NCBI GenBank assembly: GCA_013911885.1
Contig: JACESI010000013.1
Location: 1 to 48,036, forward strand
DNA length: 48,036 nt
From: Hyphomicrobiales bacterium
Lineage (GTDB): Bacteria; Pseudomonadota; Alphaproteobacteria; Rhizobiales; JACESI01
Direction: 5' to 3'
Shown here: in pieces, positions 8,375 to 17,149 of the stretch
Layout of the letters: each line of letters opens with the position of its first letter
Position numbering within the stretch: position 1 is the first letter of the stretch
Translations under genes and position numbers: made by a program
Notes under the pieces: generated by a model
Seen by the model: only the letters and a program-made list of their open reading frames with translations
Database searches by the model: none
What the model was told of the DNA's origin: nothing

Positions 8375-9124
8375 ATGGCCCAGACCCTGCTCATGCCAAA
8401 GGCGACCGCCGTATGGCTGGTTGACAACACCTCCCTCTCGTTCGAGCAGATCGCCCAGTTCTGTTCGCTGCATCCGCTTGAAGTGAAGGCCATTGCCGAT
8501 GGCGATTCCGCCCAGGGCATCAAGGGCCTCGACCCGGTATCGACCGGTCAGCTGACGCGCGATGAAATCGAGAAGGCGCAGAAGAATCCGGCCCACAAGC
8601 TCGAAATGGCCAGGCCCAAGGTTGTTGTGCCCGACAGGGCGAAAAAATCACCGCGCTACACCCCGGTTTCGCGCCGTCAGGACCGGCCAAACGCGATCCT
8701 CTGGCTTACCCGCAATCACCCCGAATTGCGCGATGCGCAGATCATCAAGCTGGTCGGCACGACGAAACCGACAATTCAGTCAATCCGCGACCGCTCGCAC
8801 TGGAACTCGACCAACCTGACCCCGAGCGACCCGGTGATTCTGGGGCTCTGCACCCAGATCGCGCTTGATGCGGAAGTGACGAAATCCGCCAAATATCTGC
8901 CGCCGAAGCCGGTCGAGCAGGAAGGCGATACCCTGCTTCCGGTTCGCGAAACATCGCCGATCTATCAGGCGCCCGAGCCACGTCAGCCTGCCATCAGGGA
9001 TGCCGATGTCTTCCGCAAGTCCGAGCGTCCGGCTGCCGACAGGGAACCGGAAGAACCGGAATACGATGTTGATTCCGTGTTTTCCAAGCTTGCCGGTCTG
9101 AAAAAAGACAAGGGCCGCAACTAG
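8375..9124 (+). CDS. trcR: TrcR (DUF1013) cell-cycle transcriptional regulator homologue
   Basis: 249 residues. The N-terminal part (MPKATAVWLVDNTSLSFEQIA, here split as MPKATAVWLVDN and TSLSFEQIAQFC) and the central AILWLTRNHPEL-DAQI-KLVGTTKPTIQSIR-R-HWN stretch are the conserved DUF1013 segments and look like two helix-turn-helix-type modules. The C-terminal third, from about residue 185, is Pro/Glu-rich and probably disordered, ending VDSVFSKLAGLKK. The family is restricted to Alphaproteobacteria and is annotated as the cell-cycle regulator TrcR. The ATG follows AAAGGA. It is the second of four cell-cycle-related genes in the window. Confidence 0.85.
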   Translation: MAQTLLMPKATAVWLVDNTSLSFEQIAQFCSLHPLEVKAIADGDSAQGIKGLDPVSTGQLTRDEIEKAQKNPAHKLEMARPKVVVPDRAKKSPRYTPVSRRQDRPNAILWLTRNHPELRDAQIIKLVGTTKPTIQSIRDRSHWNSTNLTPSDPVILGLCTQIALDAEVTKSAKYLPPKPVEQEGDTLLPVRETSPIYQAPEPRQPAIRDADVFRKSERPAADREPEEPEYDVDSVFSKLAGLKKDKGRN

Positions 9125-9127
9125 CGC

Positions 9128-9146
9128 TTTTCCGGCGATCGGAAAA
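9128..9146. terminator. Weak hairpin between convergent genes
   Basis: TTTTCCG/CGGAAAA forms a 7-bp stem with a five-base loop three bases after the trcR stop and before the end of the convergent SDR gene. There is no long T run, so termination is possible but uncertain. Confidence 0.35.
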
Positions 9147-9169
9147 TGTCTTGCCTCGAATGGGCCCGC

Positions 9170-9964
9170 CTATTCGGCATCCCGAACCGGCACAGTGTAA
9201 TTCAGCCCGAGCCGCCCGCCATCGGCATAGATCGTCTGGCCGGTGATATAGCTTGCCTCATGCGAGGCGAGGAACGACACGATGGCGGCGATTTCCTTCG
9301 GTTCGCCAAGACGTTCCATGGGCGTTCGTGATAAAATCCGGTTCCGCGCCGCCGGGTCATTGTTAACCGCATCAAGCATCGGGGTTGCAATCGATCCGGG
9401 ACCGACTGCATTGACCCTGATTCCGAAGGCTGCGAGCGAGAGGGCTGCAACCTTGGTCAACTGGTTGATCCCACCCTTCGAAATCGAATAGGGCACCTGA
9501 TTGGCAATCGCAAAGACCGCGTTGATCGACGACATGTTGACAATCGCGCCAGCCTGCCCGCCCTGCTTGACTTTCTCGACCATGTATCGCGCCACGGCCT
9601 GAGACAGCAGGAACGCACCCTTGAGGTTGATGTTGAGAACCCGGTCGAAATCCTCTTCCTTGAGATCGAGAAAATCAGCGCCGTGCACGACGCCCGCATT
9701 GTTCACCAGAATGTCGATATCGCCGAAAGCCTCAAGCGCGCCGGCCACGAGATTGTGGACATCGAGCCGGTTGCCGACATTGCAATGGATATAGCGCGCT
9801 TCACCATATTCCCGAAGATTGTCGAGCGCCCCCGCCCCCGCCTCGTCATTGACATCGGCCAGAACCACCTTTGCCCCGTCGCGCAAAAGGCGTTCGGCAA
9901 CGGCATAGCCAATGCCCTGGGCGGCACCGGTGACAATTGCAATCTTGCCGTCATGTTCGGGCAT
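9170..9964 (-). CDS. Short-chain dehydrogenase/reductase (classical SDR)
   Basis: 264 residues. Classical SDR motifs are present in order: TGAAQGIG cofactor-binding turn near residue 12, NNAG near residue 87, the catalytic Ser in NMSSINA near residue 143, YSISK (catalytic Tyr and Lys) near residue 158, and GPGSIATPM near residue 188, ending with YITGQTIYADGGRLGLNY. The enzyme is an NAD(P)-dependent oxidoreductase; the substrate cannot be told from sequence. ATG 9964 follows AAGGAAA. It lies 38 bp downstream of the propionyl-CoA synthetase gene in the same direction and is probably co-transcribed, but a shared pathway is not evident. Confidence 0.9.
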   Translation of the reverse strand: MPEHDGKIAIVTGAAQGIGYAVAERLLRDGAKVVLADVNDEAGAGALDNLREYGEARYIHCNVGNRLDVHNLVAGALEAFGDIDILVNNAGVVHGADFLDLKEEDFDRVLNINLKGAFLLSQAVARYMVEKVKQGGQAGAIVNMSSINAVFAIANQVPYSISKGGINQLTKVAALSLAAFGIRVNAVGPGSIATPMLDAVNNDPAARNRILSRTPMERLGEPKEIAAIVSFLASHEASYITGQTIYADGGRLGLNYTVPVRDAE

Positions 9965-10002
9965 TGAATTTCCTTTTTGCGTATCCGTCTCTCGACTCGT
10001 GA

Positions 10003-11898
10003 TCAGGGGCGTTTGAGCTTCAGGGCCGCGGCAATTTCGTCGAGAATGGCAGGATCGTCAATCGTCGCCGGGATTTTGAAATCCTCACCATCCGCGAGAG
10101 CCCGGATCGTTGCGCGAAGGATCTTGCCGGAGCGCGTCTTCGGCAACCGCTTCACGCTGCAAACGGTCTTGAACGCCGCAACCGGACCGATCTTGTCGCG
10201 CACGAGTTTGACGACCTCACGCTCGACCTCTTCATCCGGTCGGTTAACACCGGAGTTGATGATGATGAAGCCAGCGGGGATCTGCCCCTTGAGCGGATCG
10301 GCGATACCGACCACCGCGCATTCGGCAACATCGGGATGGCTTGCCACGACTTCTTCCATCCCACCCGTGGAAAGCCGGTGCCCCGCCACATTGATGATGT
10401 CGTCGGTCCGCGCCATGATGAAGACATAGCCGTCCTCGTTCACATAACCCGCATCCGATGTCTGATAATAGCCTGGAAAGGCGGAGAGATAGCTCTCCCT
10501 GAAGCGCGCATCATTCTGCCATAGAGTCGGAAAAGCGCCGGGCGGCAGCGGCAATCTCACCACGATATTGCCGAGAACGCCGCTTGCAACTTCATGACCC
10601 GCATCATCGAGAACGCGCAGATCATAGCCTGGCATCGGCACGGTGGGCGAGCCGAGGACTACCGGAAGCTGACCAAGGCCGACCGGATTGCCCGCAATCG
10701 TCCAGCCGGTTTCCGTCTGCCACCAATGGTCGATGACCGGCACATTGAGCGTCTCTTCCGCCCAGACAATCGTGTCGGGGTCGGCGCGCTCACCGGCAAG
10801 AAACAGCGTGCGCAAATGCGACAGGTCATAATTTTTCGCAAGCACCCCTTTCGGGTCTTCCTTTTTGATCGCGCGGAACGCGGTGGGCGCAGTGAACAGA
10901 GCGGCAACCCTGTTTTCCTCGATCACACGCCAGAACACACCCGCATCGGGTGTGCCGACGGGCTTTCCTTCAAAAAGAAGCGTGGTGCAGCCATGCAGAA
11001 GCGGCCCATAAACGATATAGGAATGACCCACCACCCAGCCGACATCGGAAGCTGCCCAGAACACCTCACCGGGCTTAATGCCGTAAATCGCAACCATCGT
11101 CCATTTGAGCGCCACCATATGGCCGCCATTGTCGCGCACGACACCTTTCGGCACGCCGGTGGTGCCGGATGTATAAAGAATATAGAGCGGATCGGTCGCC
11201 ATCACCGGCACGCAATCGACGACCCGTCCACGCGCTGCCTCCATGGCGGGGCGCATATCGACGTCGCGCCCCTCGATCAGCGTTGCCTCAAGCTGCGACC
11301 GTTGCAGAATGATCGTGTGCCGGACTTTATGGTCTGCAAGCGCGATCGCCTCGTCGAGAAGCGGCTTGTAGGCGATGATGCGGCCAGGCTCCAGACCGCA
11401 GGAGGCGGAGATGATGAGATCGGGTTTCGCATCGTCGATCCGGATTGCAAGCTCGCGTGCTGCAAAGCCGCCAAAGACCACCGAATGCACCGCGCCAAGC
11501 CTGGCGCAGGCAAGCATGGCAAACGTCGCCTCCGGCACCATCGGCATATAGATGATGACGCGGTCGCCTTTTTTGACACCATGATCAATCAGGACCGCGG
11601 CAAGGGCCGAGACTTCACTGAGCAGTTGCCTGTAAGTGAACGTTGCGCGGGTTCCGGTAATCGGGCTCTCATGAATGATCGCGACCTGTTCCGCGCGGCC
11701 TTCAGAAACGTGCCGGTCAAGAGCGTTGTAGCAGGTATTGCACTCACCATCGACGAACCAGCGGCCATATATCCCGGCATCCGGATCGAAAACGGTCTTG
11801 AAGGGTTTTGACCAGATGATTTCCTGCGCGGCTGTGGCCCAGAATTCTTCCGGCGCGCGCTTCCACCCTTCATAGACGATTTTATAGCCACTCGACAT
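10003..11898 (-). CDS. prpE: Propionyl-CoA synthetase (acetyl-CoA synthetase family)
   Basis: 631 residues from ATG 11898, which follows GAGAGGAAA; a longer frame upstream is not needed. It is an ANL-superfamily acyl-CoA synthetase: the AMP-binding loop YTSGTTGVPKG near residue 240, WWQTETG in the adenylation core, YYQTSDAG, and the C-terminal PKTRSGKILRATIR with the conserved, acetylation-prone lysine. The start region (YEGWKRAPEEFWATAAQEI-W) and overall length fit PrpE more closely than Acs. It would activate propionate, and perhaps acetate, to the CoA ester. No methylcitrate or methylmalonyl genes are nearby. The downstream SDR gene is likely in the same transcript. Confidence 0.9.
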   Translation of the reverse strand: MSSGYKIVYEGWKRAPEEFWATAAQEIIWSKPFKTVFDPDAGIYGRWFVDGECNTCYNALDRHVSEGRAEQVAIIHESPITGTRATFTYRQLLSEVSALAAVLIDHGVKKGDRVIIYMPMVPEATFAMLACARLGAVHSVVFGGFAARELAIRIDDAKPDLIISASCGLEPGRIIAYKPLLDEAIALADHKVRHTIILQRSQLEATLIEGRDVDMRPAMEAARGRVVDCVPVMATDPLYILYTSGTTGVPKGVVRDNGGHMVALKWTMVAIYGIKPGEVFWAASDVGWVVGHSYIVYGPLLHGCTTLLFEGKPVGTPDAGVFWRVIEENRVAALFTAPTAFRAIKKEDPKGVLAKNYDLSHLRTLFLAGERADPDTIVWAEETLNVPVIDHWWQTETGWTIAGNPVGLGQLPVVLGSPTVPMPGYDLRVLDDAGHEVASGVLGNIVVRLPLPPGAFPTLWQNDARFRESYLSAFPGYYQTSDAGYVNEDGYVFIMARTDDIINVAGHRLSTGGMEEVVASHPDVAECAVVGIADPLKGQIPAGFIIINSGVNRPDEEVEREVVKLVRDKIGPVAAFKTVCSVKRLPKTRSGKILRATIRALADGEDFKIPATIDDPAILDEIAAALKLKRP

Positions 11899-12065
11899 AG
11901 TCAGATTTCCTCTCCCGAACCCGCAAATCCCCGGGTCCTCCGTCACTCTTATAGGCGATTGTAGAAAGTCTCAAAACTAGAAAATCAGAAAGGTCGATTT
12001 GCGGCCCCTCAACCGTTGCCGAGAGAGCTGGCGCAAGAAATCGCACCCAATCCCATCTGTTCAAG

Positions 12066-12089
12066 AAAAAAACCGCGCCGTGGCGCGGT
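12066..12089 (-). terminator. Rho-independent terminator after a DUF465 gene
   Basis: Minus-strand hairpin ACCGCGCC-GT-GGCGCGGT (12072-12089) followed by a T run (complement of 12066-12071), about 60 bp after the stop of the DUF465 gene at 12151-12330. Confidence 0.75.
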
Positions 12090-12150
12090 CTCGGAGTTGA
12101 GTTTGGTCATGTACAATCACGGAAACTGAATAAAACCAGTACGCGTCCGG

Positions 12151-12330
12151 TCAGTGCTCGACCCGGTTGAGGGAGAGGCGGGCGATCTGGTCTTTGAGAA
12201 CAAGTTTGCGGCGCTTGAGTGCGGCGACTTCAAGTGGGCTGGCGCCTGGAGATCCGGCAGCGGCCGCGATTTCCTGTTCCAGAACACTGTGCCTTCTTTT
12301 GAGTTCGACAAGATGGGCTTCCATCGACAT
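12151..12330 (-). CDS. DUF465 (YdcH-like) small protein
   Basis: 59 residues beginning MSMEAHLVELKRRH; the ATG at 12330 is preceded by AAAGGAGA, a strong ribosome site. The pattern HLVELKRRHSVLEQEI, LEVAALKRRKLVLKDQI is typical of DUF465, short helical-hairpin proteins of unknown function that are widespread in Proteobacteria. A second DUF465 gene (12627-12833) lies divergently 296 bp away. Confidence 0.85.
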   Translation of the reverse strand: MSMEAHLVELKRRHSVLEQEIAAAAGSPGASPLEVAALKRRKLVLKDQIARLSLNRVEH

Positions 12331-12626
12331 GAATGTCTCCTTTCAAAGCGGGCGATGAGCGGGAGTGCTCACGATTGGAAAGTCTGACACAAAGCTTTTG
12401 GCGCGTCGATTACCTAAATTCACGTTTGTGTAAATTCGGGATAACGGGGAAAACAGTCGCTAAATCATCGCCATTGATTTTATCTAAAGTTTCTCTAAAA
12501 GCGTTCTCTTTGATGCCTTTCACCGCAGGTCAATGCGGCAAAGCTCTACTGATTCGTTTGAACCGGAAGCGCATGTGCCGGGCGGAGCGCGCAAGAGCGA
12601 CATGCAAAGCACGATGGGTTTAAGAC
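12331..12626. other. Intergenic region between two divergent DUF465 genes
   Basis: About 296 bp, visibly more AT-rich than the genes on either side. It must hold both promoters. I see no clear -35/-10 pair, no CtrA box and no strong hairpin. Confidence 0.5.
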
Positions 12627-12833
12627 GTGACCGAAGACGAAGAACGCGAAATTCGCATCAATATCGCGCGGTTGCGGATGCAGCACCGCGACCTCGACGC
12701 CGCGATTGATGCACTCTCTCGCTCCGGCCTGTCCGATCCGCTTCGGGTTCAGCGCCTGAAAAAGCAGAAGTTGCGCCTCAAGGACGAAATCGCAGCGCTT
12801 GAAGACCGGCTTTTCCCGGATATCATTGCCTAG
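12627..12833 (+). CDS. DUF465 (YdcH-like) small protein, second copy
   Basis: 68 residues from a GTG start with no strong ribosome site. The sequence MTEDEEREIRINIARLRMQ, HRDLDAAIDAL, and RLKKQKLRLKDEIAALEDRLFPDIIA (read as RLKKQKLRLKDEI then AALEDRLFPDIIA) is a classic DUF465 layout, closer to the family core than the divergent copy at 12151-12330. Function is unknown; two antiparallel helices are predicted. It converges on the GGDEF gene, 32 bp away. Confidence 0.85.
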   Translation: MTEDEEREIRINIARLRMQHRDLDAAIDALSRSGLSDPLRVQRLKKQKLRLKDEIAALEDRLFPDIIA

Positions 12834-12865
12834 CTCACAGCCGCCAAATAAGCGTGCCGGAAGGC

Positions 12866-13456
12866 TCAGCCCGCCTTTTTGATTTCCGATTTCTTCTCGT
12901 ACATCGCGCGGTCAGCGCGTTCGAGAAGGGTATCGGCCGAATCCCCCGGATGCATCACCGCGACACCGGCAGAGGCCCGCACAATCAGCGACAAATCATC
13001 GGCAACCACGATTTCATCGCGGCAGATCGCATGCATCAGGAGGCCGGAGCGGGAGCGCGCGACCTCCTCGCTCACCTGCCAGAAGAGAACCACGAATTCA
13101 TCCCCACCGAGACGCGCGACGATGTCCGATGAGCGCACCTGACGCGCAATGCGCTTGGCAATCGTGGTCAGCACCAGATCACCGACATTGTGCCCGTGGG
13201 TATCGTTGATCTGTTTGAAATCGTTGAGGTCGATGAAGACAAGACAGGCCGGAATGCGGTAGCGTTTGGAAAAGGCAAGCGCCTTGTCGAGAAGTTTCAA
13301 GAACCCGCGCCGGTTGGCAAGCCCGGTCAGTTCATCATGGGCGGCGTCTGTTGCGAGCTTTTGCACCCGCCGCTTCAAAGCCTCGTTTTCCGCAATAAGG
13401 GCGCGGAACTGATCCCGCATATCACTTGGCAGGTCGTCCAGATCGATAATGTTCAT
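12866..13456 (-). CDS. Small GGDEF-domain protein (putative diguanylate cyclase)
   Basis: 196 residues from ATG 13456, preceded by GGTGGAG. Residues 1-40 form a short helix or coiled coil with no transmembrane or sensor domain; the rest is a GGDEF domain. The active-site signature is intact (RLGGDEFVVLF), and an RSSD motif five residues before it is a canonical RxxD inhibitory site for c-di-GMP feedback. Near the domain start are DELTGLANRRGF and FIDLNDFKQINDTHGHNVGD, which bind metal and nucleotide. It is therefore likely an active, feedback-inhibited cytosolic c-di-GMP synthase. It is divergent from purE. In Caulobacter, c-di-GMP acts through PopA, a partner of RcdA, but any link here is speculative. 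Confidence 0.9.
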   Translation of the reverse strand: MNIIDLDDLPSDMRDQFRALIAENEALKRRVQKLATDAAHDELTGLANRRGFLKLLDKALAFSKRYRIPACLVFIDLNDFKQINDTHGHNVGDLVLTTIAKRIARQVRSSDIVARLGGDEFVVLFWQVSEEVARSRSGLLMHAICRDEIVVADDLSLIVRASAGVAVMHPGDSADTLLERADRAMYEKKSEIKKAG

Positions 13457-13630
13457 TGTCGAAACTCCACCATCCCGGTATTGCGAATTTAATCCCCAAA
13501 TACAAAGAACATACGACACAACATATACCCGGCACCTTTCCACAAAGCACCGCTGCGTCATCTATTGTATGATTAAAGCGGATTTTGATTAGAAAACTCC
13601 TAATTTTTGCAACGCCTGTCCCGCTTCCCC

Positions 13631-13658
13631 TTGAACCTGATTTTTCTGCGTCTATAGT
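13631..13658 (+). promoter_or_regulatory. Probable sigma70 promoter for purEK
   Basis: TTGAAC, 16 bases, TATAGT. The -10 element ends 38 bp before the purE ATG, leaving a leader of about 30 bases that contains the AAAAAGGA ribosome site. Confidence 0.55.
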
Positions 13659-13696
13659 CGCGCCTTCGATTTTCAAATCACGGATCAAAAAGGACG

Positions 13697-14209
13697 ATGG
13701 CGACCGGCATGAACGACAGCGGCGCAAAAGTTGCCATCATCATGGGCAGCCAGTCCGATTGGCCAACCATGCGCCATGGCGCGAAGATTCTCGACCATCT
13801 GGGCATTGCTTATGAGGCGAAGATCGTATCGGCACATCGCACGCCGAAACGGCTTTATGCCTTTGCCGAAGGCGCGCGCGCGGCCGGTTTCGACGTGGTG
13901 ATCGCGGGCGCAGGCGGCGCGGCGCATCTTCCGGGCATGTGCGCGGCCCTCACGTCGCTTCCGGTTCTGGGCGTGCCGATCCAGTCAAAGGCGCTTTCGG
14001 GTCAGGACAGCCTTCTTTCCATCGTCCAGATGCCCGCCGGCATTCCCGTGGGCACGCTCGCCATTGGCACGGCGGGCGCTGTCAATGCCGGTCTTCTGGC
14101 CGCCAGCATTCTCGCACTTCATGATCATGCGCTTGCCGAAAGGCTCGATGCCTGGCGCGCGGCACAAACCGCCGCCATTGCCGAGACTCCCGCTGACGAC
14201 GAGGCGTGA
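13697..14209 (+). CDS. purE: N5-carboxyaminoimidazole ribonucleotide mutase
   Basis: 170 residues. The class I PurE signature is clear: GSQSDWPTM near residue 17, SAHRTPKRL near residue 47, and [12 protein letters not shown] near residue 73. It converts N5-CAIR, made by PurK, to CAIR in de novo purine synthesis. ATG 13697 follows AAAAAGGA. purK starts 3 bp after the stop, so the two are co-transcribed and probably translationally coupled, as is usual for bacterial PurE/PurK pairs. Confidence 0.96.
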   Translation: MATGMNDSGAKVAIIMGSQSDWPTMRHGAKILDHLGIAYEAKIVSAHRTPKRLYAFAEGARAAGFDVVIAGAGGAAHLPGMCAALTSLPVLGVPIQSKALSGQDSLLSIVQMPAGIPVGTLAIGTAGAVNAGLLAASILALHDHALAERLDAWRAAQTAAIAETPADDEA

Positions 14210-14212
14210 TTC

Positions 14213-15313
14213 ATGACGAACAACTATGATCACGCACTGAAGCCTGGTTCCACCATCGGCATTCTGGGCAGCGGCCAGCTCGGCCGAATGCTGGCGCTCG
14301 CCGCAAGCCCACTTGGTTTTCGATGCCATGTCTATTGCCCGGCAACCGGCCCGGCCTTCGATGTCTGCGTCGAGGGCACCAGCGCGAAATATGAAGACCG
14401 CGCGGCACTCGCGGAGTTTGCCCGGAATGTCGATGTCATCACCTATGAATTTGAAAATATCCCGGTCGAAACAGTTGAGTTTCTCGCCCAGTTCAGACCA
14501 GTCCGGCCAAACCCTTCCGCGCTCAAGGTGTCGCAGGACCGGCTGACGGAAAAGACGTTCATCCAAAGTTGCGGTGCCGCAGTCGCGCGGTTTGAAGCTG
14601 TCAGCACGGCTGCCGAACTCGACCGCGCCCTCGATGATTTCGGCGGCAGCGGCGTGCTCAAGACCCGCCGTTTCGGCTATGACGGCAAAGGCCAGATCAT
14701 GATCAGCCCCGATACACGCCGCCCGGCGGAGGGGATGCTTGAGGAATTGGGCCATGTCCCCCTCATACTCGAAGAGCGCATCGCCTTTTCTCGGGAAGTG
14801 TCCGTGATCGGCGTTCGTGGTCTCAACGGCGAGACCCGCAGTTTCGACGTGGCGGAGAATGTCCATGAACATCATGTTCTGAAGACATCGACCGTGCCGG
14901 CAAATATCCCGGAAGACGCTGCCAGGAAGGCGCGGGCCATTGCTGAGAACATTCTCTCCACACTCGATTATGTTGGCACTATGGGTGTCGAGTTATTCGT
15001 GGTCGAAGAGGACAGCGAGATAAGGCTGCTCGTCAATGAAATCGCCCCGCGCGTGCACAATTCAGGGCACTGGACGATGGATGCCTGCGGCTATTCGCAG
15101 TTTGAGATGCACATCCGGGCGATTGCGGGCTGGCCGTTGCCGGGCACGGAGCGCCATGCCGATGTTGTGATGACCAATCTTCTCGGCAACAACATCAATG
15201 ACTGGCTCGATTACGCGGCTATGCCGGGCGTTCATCTGCACGATTATGCCAAGCGCGACGCCCGGCCCGGACGAAAAATGGGCCATGTCAACCGGCTCTT
15301 CCCCCGTCCTTGA
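14213..15313 (+). CDS. purK: N5-carboxyaminoimidazole ribonucleotide synthetase
   Basis: 366 residues of ATP-grasp fold. The N-terminal GILGSGQLGRMLALAA and YEFENIP motifs, KTRRFGYDGKGQ in the ATP-binding region, EERIAFSREVSVIGVR, and the C-terminal NEIAPRVHNSGHWTMDAC and EMHIRAI are all standard PurK landmarks. It carboxylates AIR with bicarbonate and ATP to N5-CAIR, the substrate of PurE. It is the second gene of the purEK operon. rpsU follows after 187 bp and is probably transcribed separately. Confidence 0.96.
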   Translation: MTNNYDHALKPGSTIGILGSGQLGRMLALAASPLGFRCHVYCPATGPAFDVCVEGTSAKYEDRAALAEFARNVDVITYEFENIPVETVEFLAQFRPVRPNPSALKVSQDRLTEKTFIQSCGAAVARFEAVSTAAELDRALDDFGGSGVLKTRRFGYDGKGQIMISPDTRRPAEGMLEELGHVPLILEERIAFSREVSVIGVRGLNGETRSFDVAENVHEHHVLKTSTVPANIPEDAARKARAIAENILSTLDYVGTMGVELFVVEEDSEIRLLVNEIAPRVHNSGHWTMDACGYSQFEMHIRAIAGWPLPGTERHADVVMTNLLGNNINDWLDYAAMPGVHLHDYAKRDARPGRKMGHVNRLFPRP

Positions 15314-15500
15314 GCGCGCGTTAAAGCCAATCCGTTCTGTATCAGCAGGCGCACAATTTTTCAGGTTCGTCCAGGCGTTCACCATAGACAGGGACAATTC
15401 TTTCTGATAGTTACCCGCTACTTGATGGCGCATTCGGGCTGTGAAGGCTCGACATTTTTGCGCTCAAAAATACAGACATAACAAGAATAGGATAGAACGC

Positions 15501-15728
15501 GTGCAAGTACTGGTTCGCGATAATAACGTCGATCAAGCGCTCCGGGCGCTGAAGAAGAAGATGCAGCGCGAAGGAATCTTTCGTGAAATGAAGCTGCGCA
15601 ACTTCTATGAAAAGCCGTCTGAAAAGAAGGCGCGCGAGAAAGCCGAATCGGTTCGCCGCGCCCGCAAGCTGGCGCGCAAGCGGCTTCAGCGCGAAGGCGC
15701 CTTGCCGAGCAAGCCACCACGCCGCTGA
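15501..15728 (+). CDS. rpsU: 30S ribosomal protein S21
   Basis: 75 residues from GTG 15501, preceded by ATAGGA. The sequence [20 protein letters not shown], the following REGIFREMK, and a basic Arg/Lys-rich C-terminus are unmistakably bS21. An in-frame extension upstream does not belong to the protein. bS21 binds near the 16S rRNA 3' end and helps initiation-site recognition. A good terminator follows at 15750-15790. Confidence 0.95.
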   Translation: MQVLVRDNNVDQALRALKKKMQREGIFREMKLRNFYEKPSEKKAREKAESVRRARKLARKRLQREGALPSKPPRR

Positions 15729-15749
15729 AACCGCTTTCTTCGCATTCAG

Positions 15750-15790
15750 GCCGGGCATGTGCTATGTAACAGTTGCATCCCGGCTTTTTT
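15750..15790 (+). terminator. Rho-independent terminator after rpsU
   Basis: GCCGGG (15750-15755) pairs with CCCGGC (15779-15784), with an inner ATG/CAT extension past one bulged base, followed by TTTTTT (15785-15790). Confidence 0.8.
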
Positions 15791-15885
15791 GTTGCTGAAC
15801 CGCATAGACGGGAAAAGTCAGTTAGAGTTTTAAGCAGGGCTGTCGGTCCGGTTCATTCGCTGCGAGAAAAAGGGATGGCGTCCTG

Positions 15886-16758
15886 ATGTTTTTACCCGGT
15901 CAGGCCATAACGAGAAAAGCCGCCACTGCTAACAGCAAGCCATTGAAAAAATGGGCCGTTCTTATTGCAGTCGGTCTTGCGCTTTCGGCCTGTGCCGGAG
16001 AAGGCCGCTTTGTCGATCTCAACAGCGTTGATCCGCAGGCCGGATCGGCGGGCAATATCGCCTCGCTCACCAATGTGATCCGCGACAATCCGAATGACGC
16101 CGCCGCCTATAACACGCGCGGTTCCGCTTATGGCGCTGCCGGTGAATTTCGCCTCGCGCTTGCCGATTTCAACCAGGCGATCCAGATCAATCCGCGCTTC
16201 TATCAGGCCTATGCCAACCGGGCTCTGATCAAGCGCTCCTCCGGCGATCTTCCGGGTGCGCTTGCTGATTACAATCAGGCGCTTGCGATCAACAACAGCT
16301 ATGATGTTGCCTATGTCGGGCGCGGCAACCTTTACCGCGAACAGGGCAATGCGCCGCTGGCGCTTGATAACTACAATCAGGCAATTTCCTTCGGTACAAT
16401 CGATCCCCGCGCTTTTCACAACCGGGGGCTTGTCTATCAGGCAAATGGTCGCCACGGTGAGGCAATCGAGGATTTCAGCACAGCCATCTCCCTCGCCCCG
16501 CGCGAAGCTTCGCCATGGAATGGCCGCGGCGCAAGTTATCTTGCAATCGGCAATCCGAAAAGCGCGCTGGTCGACTTCAACGAATCGCTCCGCCGCGACC
16601 GTAATTCGCACACAGCCTGGACAAACCGTGGCTTTACCGACGAACAGCTCGGTAATTTCAAGGATGCGAAAGCGGCCTATCAGCGGGCACTGTCATTGCG
16701 ATCGAACCATCGCCCGGCAGTCGAGGGACTGGCACGGGTGAGTTCGAAGGCCTCATAG
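15886..16758 (+). CDS. TPR-repeat lipoprotein
   Basis: 290 residues. The N-terminus has a basic stretch, a hydrophobic core and the lipobox-like LSACAG near residue 36, so it is probably lipidated at the cysteine and anchored to a membrane facing the periplasm. From about residue 65 to 285 there are about six TPR units, each with the W/A-x2-L/R-G-x2-Y and A-x2-D-x-A-x-P pattern (for example YNTRGSAYGAAGEFRLALAD, NRALIKRSSGDLPGALADY). TPR lipoproteins of this kind act as protein-interaction scaffolds; the target is unknown. The TTTTTACCCG region after the ATG belongs to the coding start, and the ribosome site is modest. Confidence 0.85.
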   Translation: MFLPGQAITRKAATANSKPLKKWAVLIAVGLALSACAGEGRFVDLNSVDPQAGSAGNIASLTNVIRDNPNDAAAYNTRGSAYGAAGEFRLALADFNQAIQINPRFYQAYANRALIKRSSGDLPGALADYNQALAINNSYDVAYVGRGNLYREQGNAPLALDNYNQAISFGTIDPRAFHNRGLVYQANGRHGEAIEDFSTAISLAPREASPWNGRGASYLAIGNPKSALVDFNESLRRDRNSHTAWTNRGFTDEQLGNFKDAKAAYQRALSLRSNHRPAVEGLARVSSKAS

Positions 16759-16923
16759 TCGGATAAAGTCTGGCGCTCTGGTTTAATTTGGCTTTATCTT
16801 CTGTCGAGTGGATATGCCTTTAGCCGTCGAGAAAACCAAAAAACGCTGAAAGGCGCTGTGTCTGGACAAGACGTCTCGTCCAGCTTGTCAAGACCGTCGG
16901 TTTAAGACCGGCTGGAAATCCTG

Positions 16924-17055
16924 TCAGAGCAGAAAAAGCGCCATGAAAATCAGGATAGCGATCACAGCGATAATGCCATATTTGGTCAGTGTCAGGAAAA
17001 GCGCATAGGTCTTTTCGTGCTCCGAATAATCCATCGCGCTCTTTTTCTCAGCCAT
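16924..17055 (-). CDS. aa3-type cytochrome c oxidase subunit IV (short alphaproteobacterial form)
   Basis: 43 residues: MAEKKSAMDYSEHEKTYALF at the N-terminus, then LTLTKYGIIAVIAILIFMAL and FLL. The motif (D/Y)-x-EHExTYxLFLxLTKYG followed by one membrane helix identifies the short bacterial subunit IV of aa3 oxidases. It packs against the core of the respiratory oxidase in the inner membrane; its precise role is not established. The ATG follows GAGGGG. It lies downstream of the ABC1-type kinase gene in the same direction. The other cox genes are not in this window. Confidence 0.88.
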   Translation of the reverse strand: MAEKKSAMDYSEHEKTYALFLTLTKYGIIAVIAILIFMALFLL

Positions 17056-17149
17056 CGTCAAACCCCTCGATGCTTGTTTTAGTCGCTATAGCGAATGCCT
17101 CGGCGAAGCGCAAGCGTGAAGCCGGACGCCTGGTCTCGTCGCACCGTTT

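Noticed and set aside
10594..11811. A 405-codon plus-strand frame across prpE.
   Set aside because: It is antisense to a well-supported enzyme and its translation has no recognisable domain; long antisense frames are common in GC-rich genes.
16862..16883. Inverted repeat CTGGAC/GTCCAG between the TPR lipoprotein and COX IV genes.
   Set aside because: There is no T run and the loop is itself palindromic; it may be chance, so it is not called a terminator.
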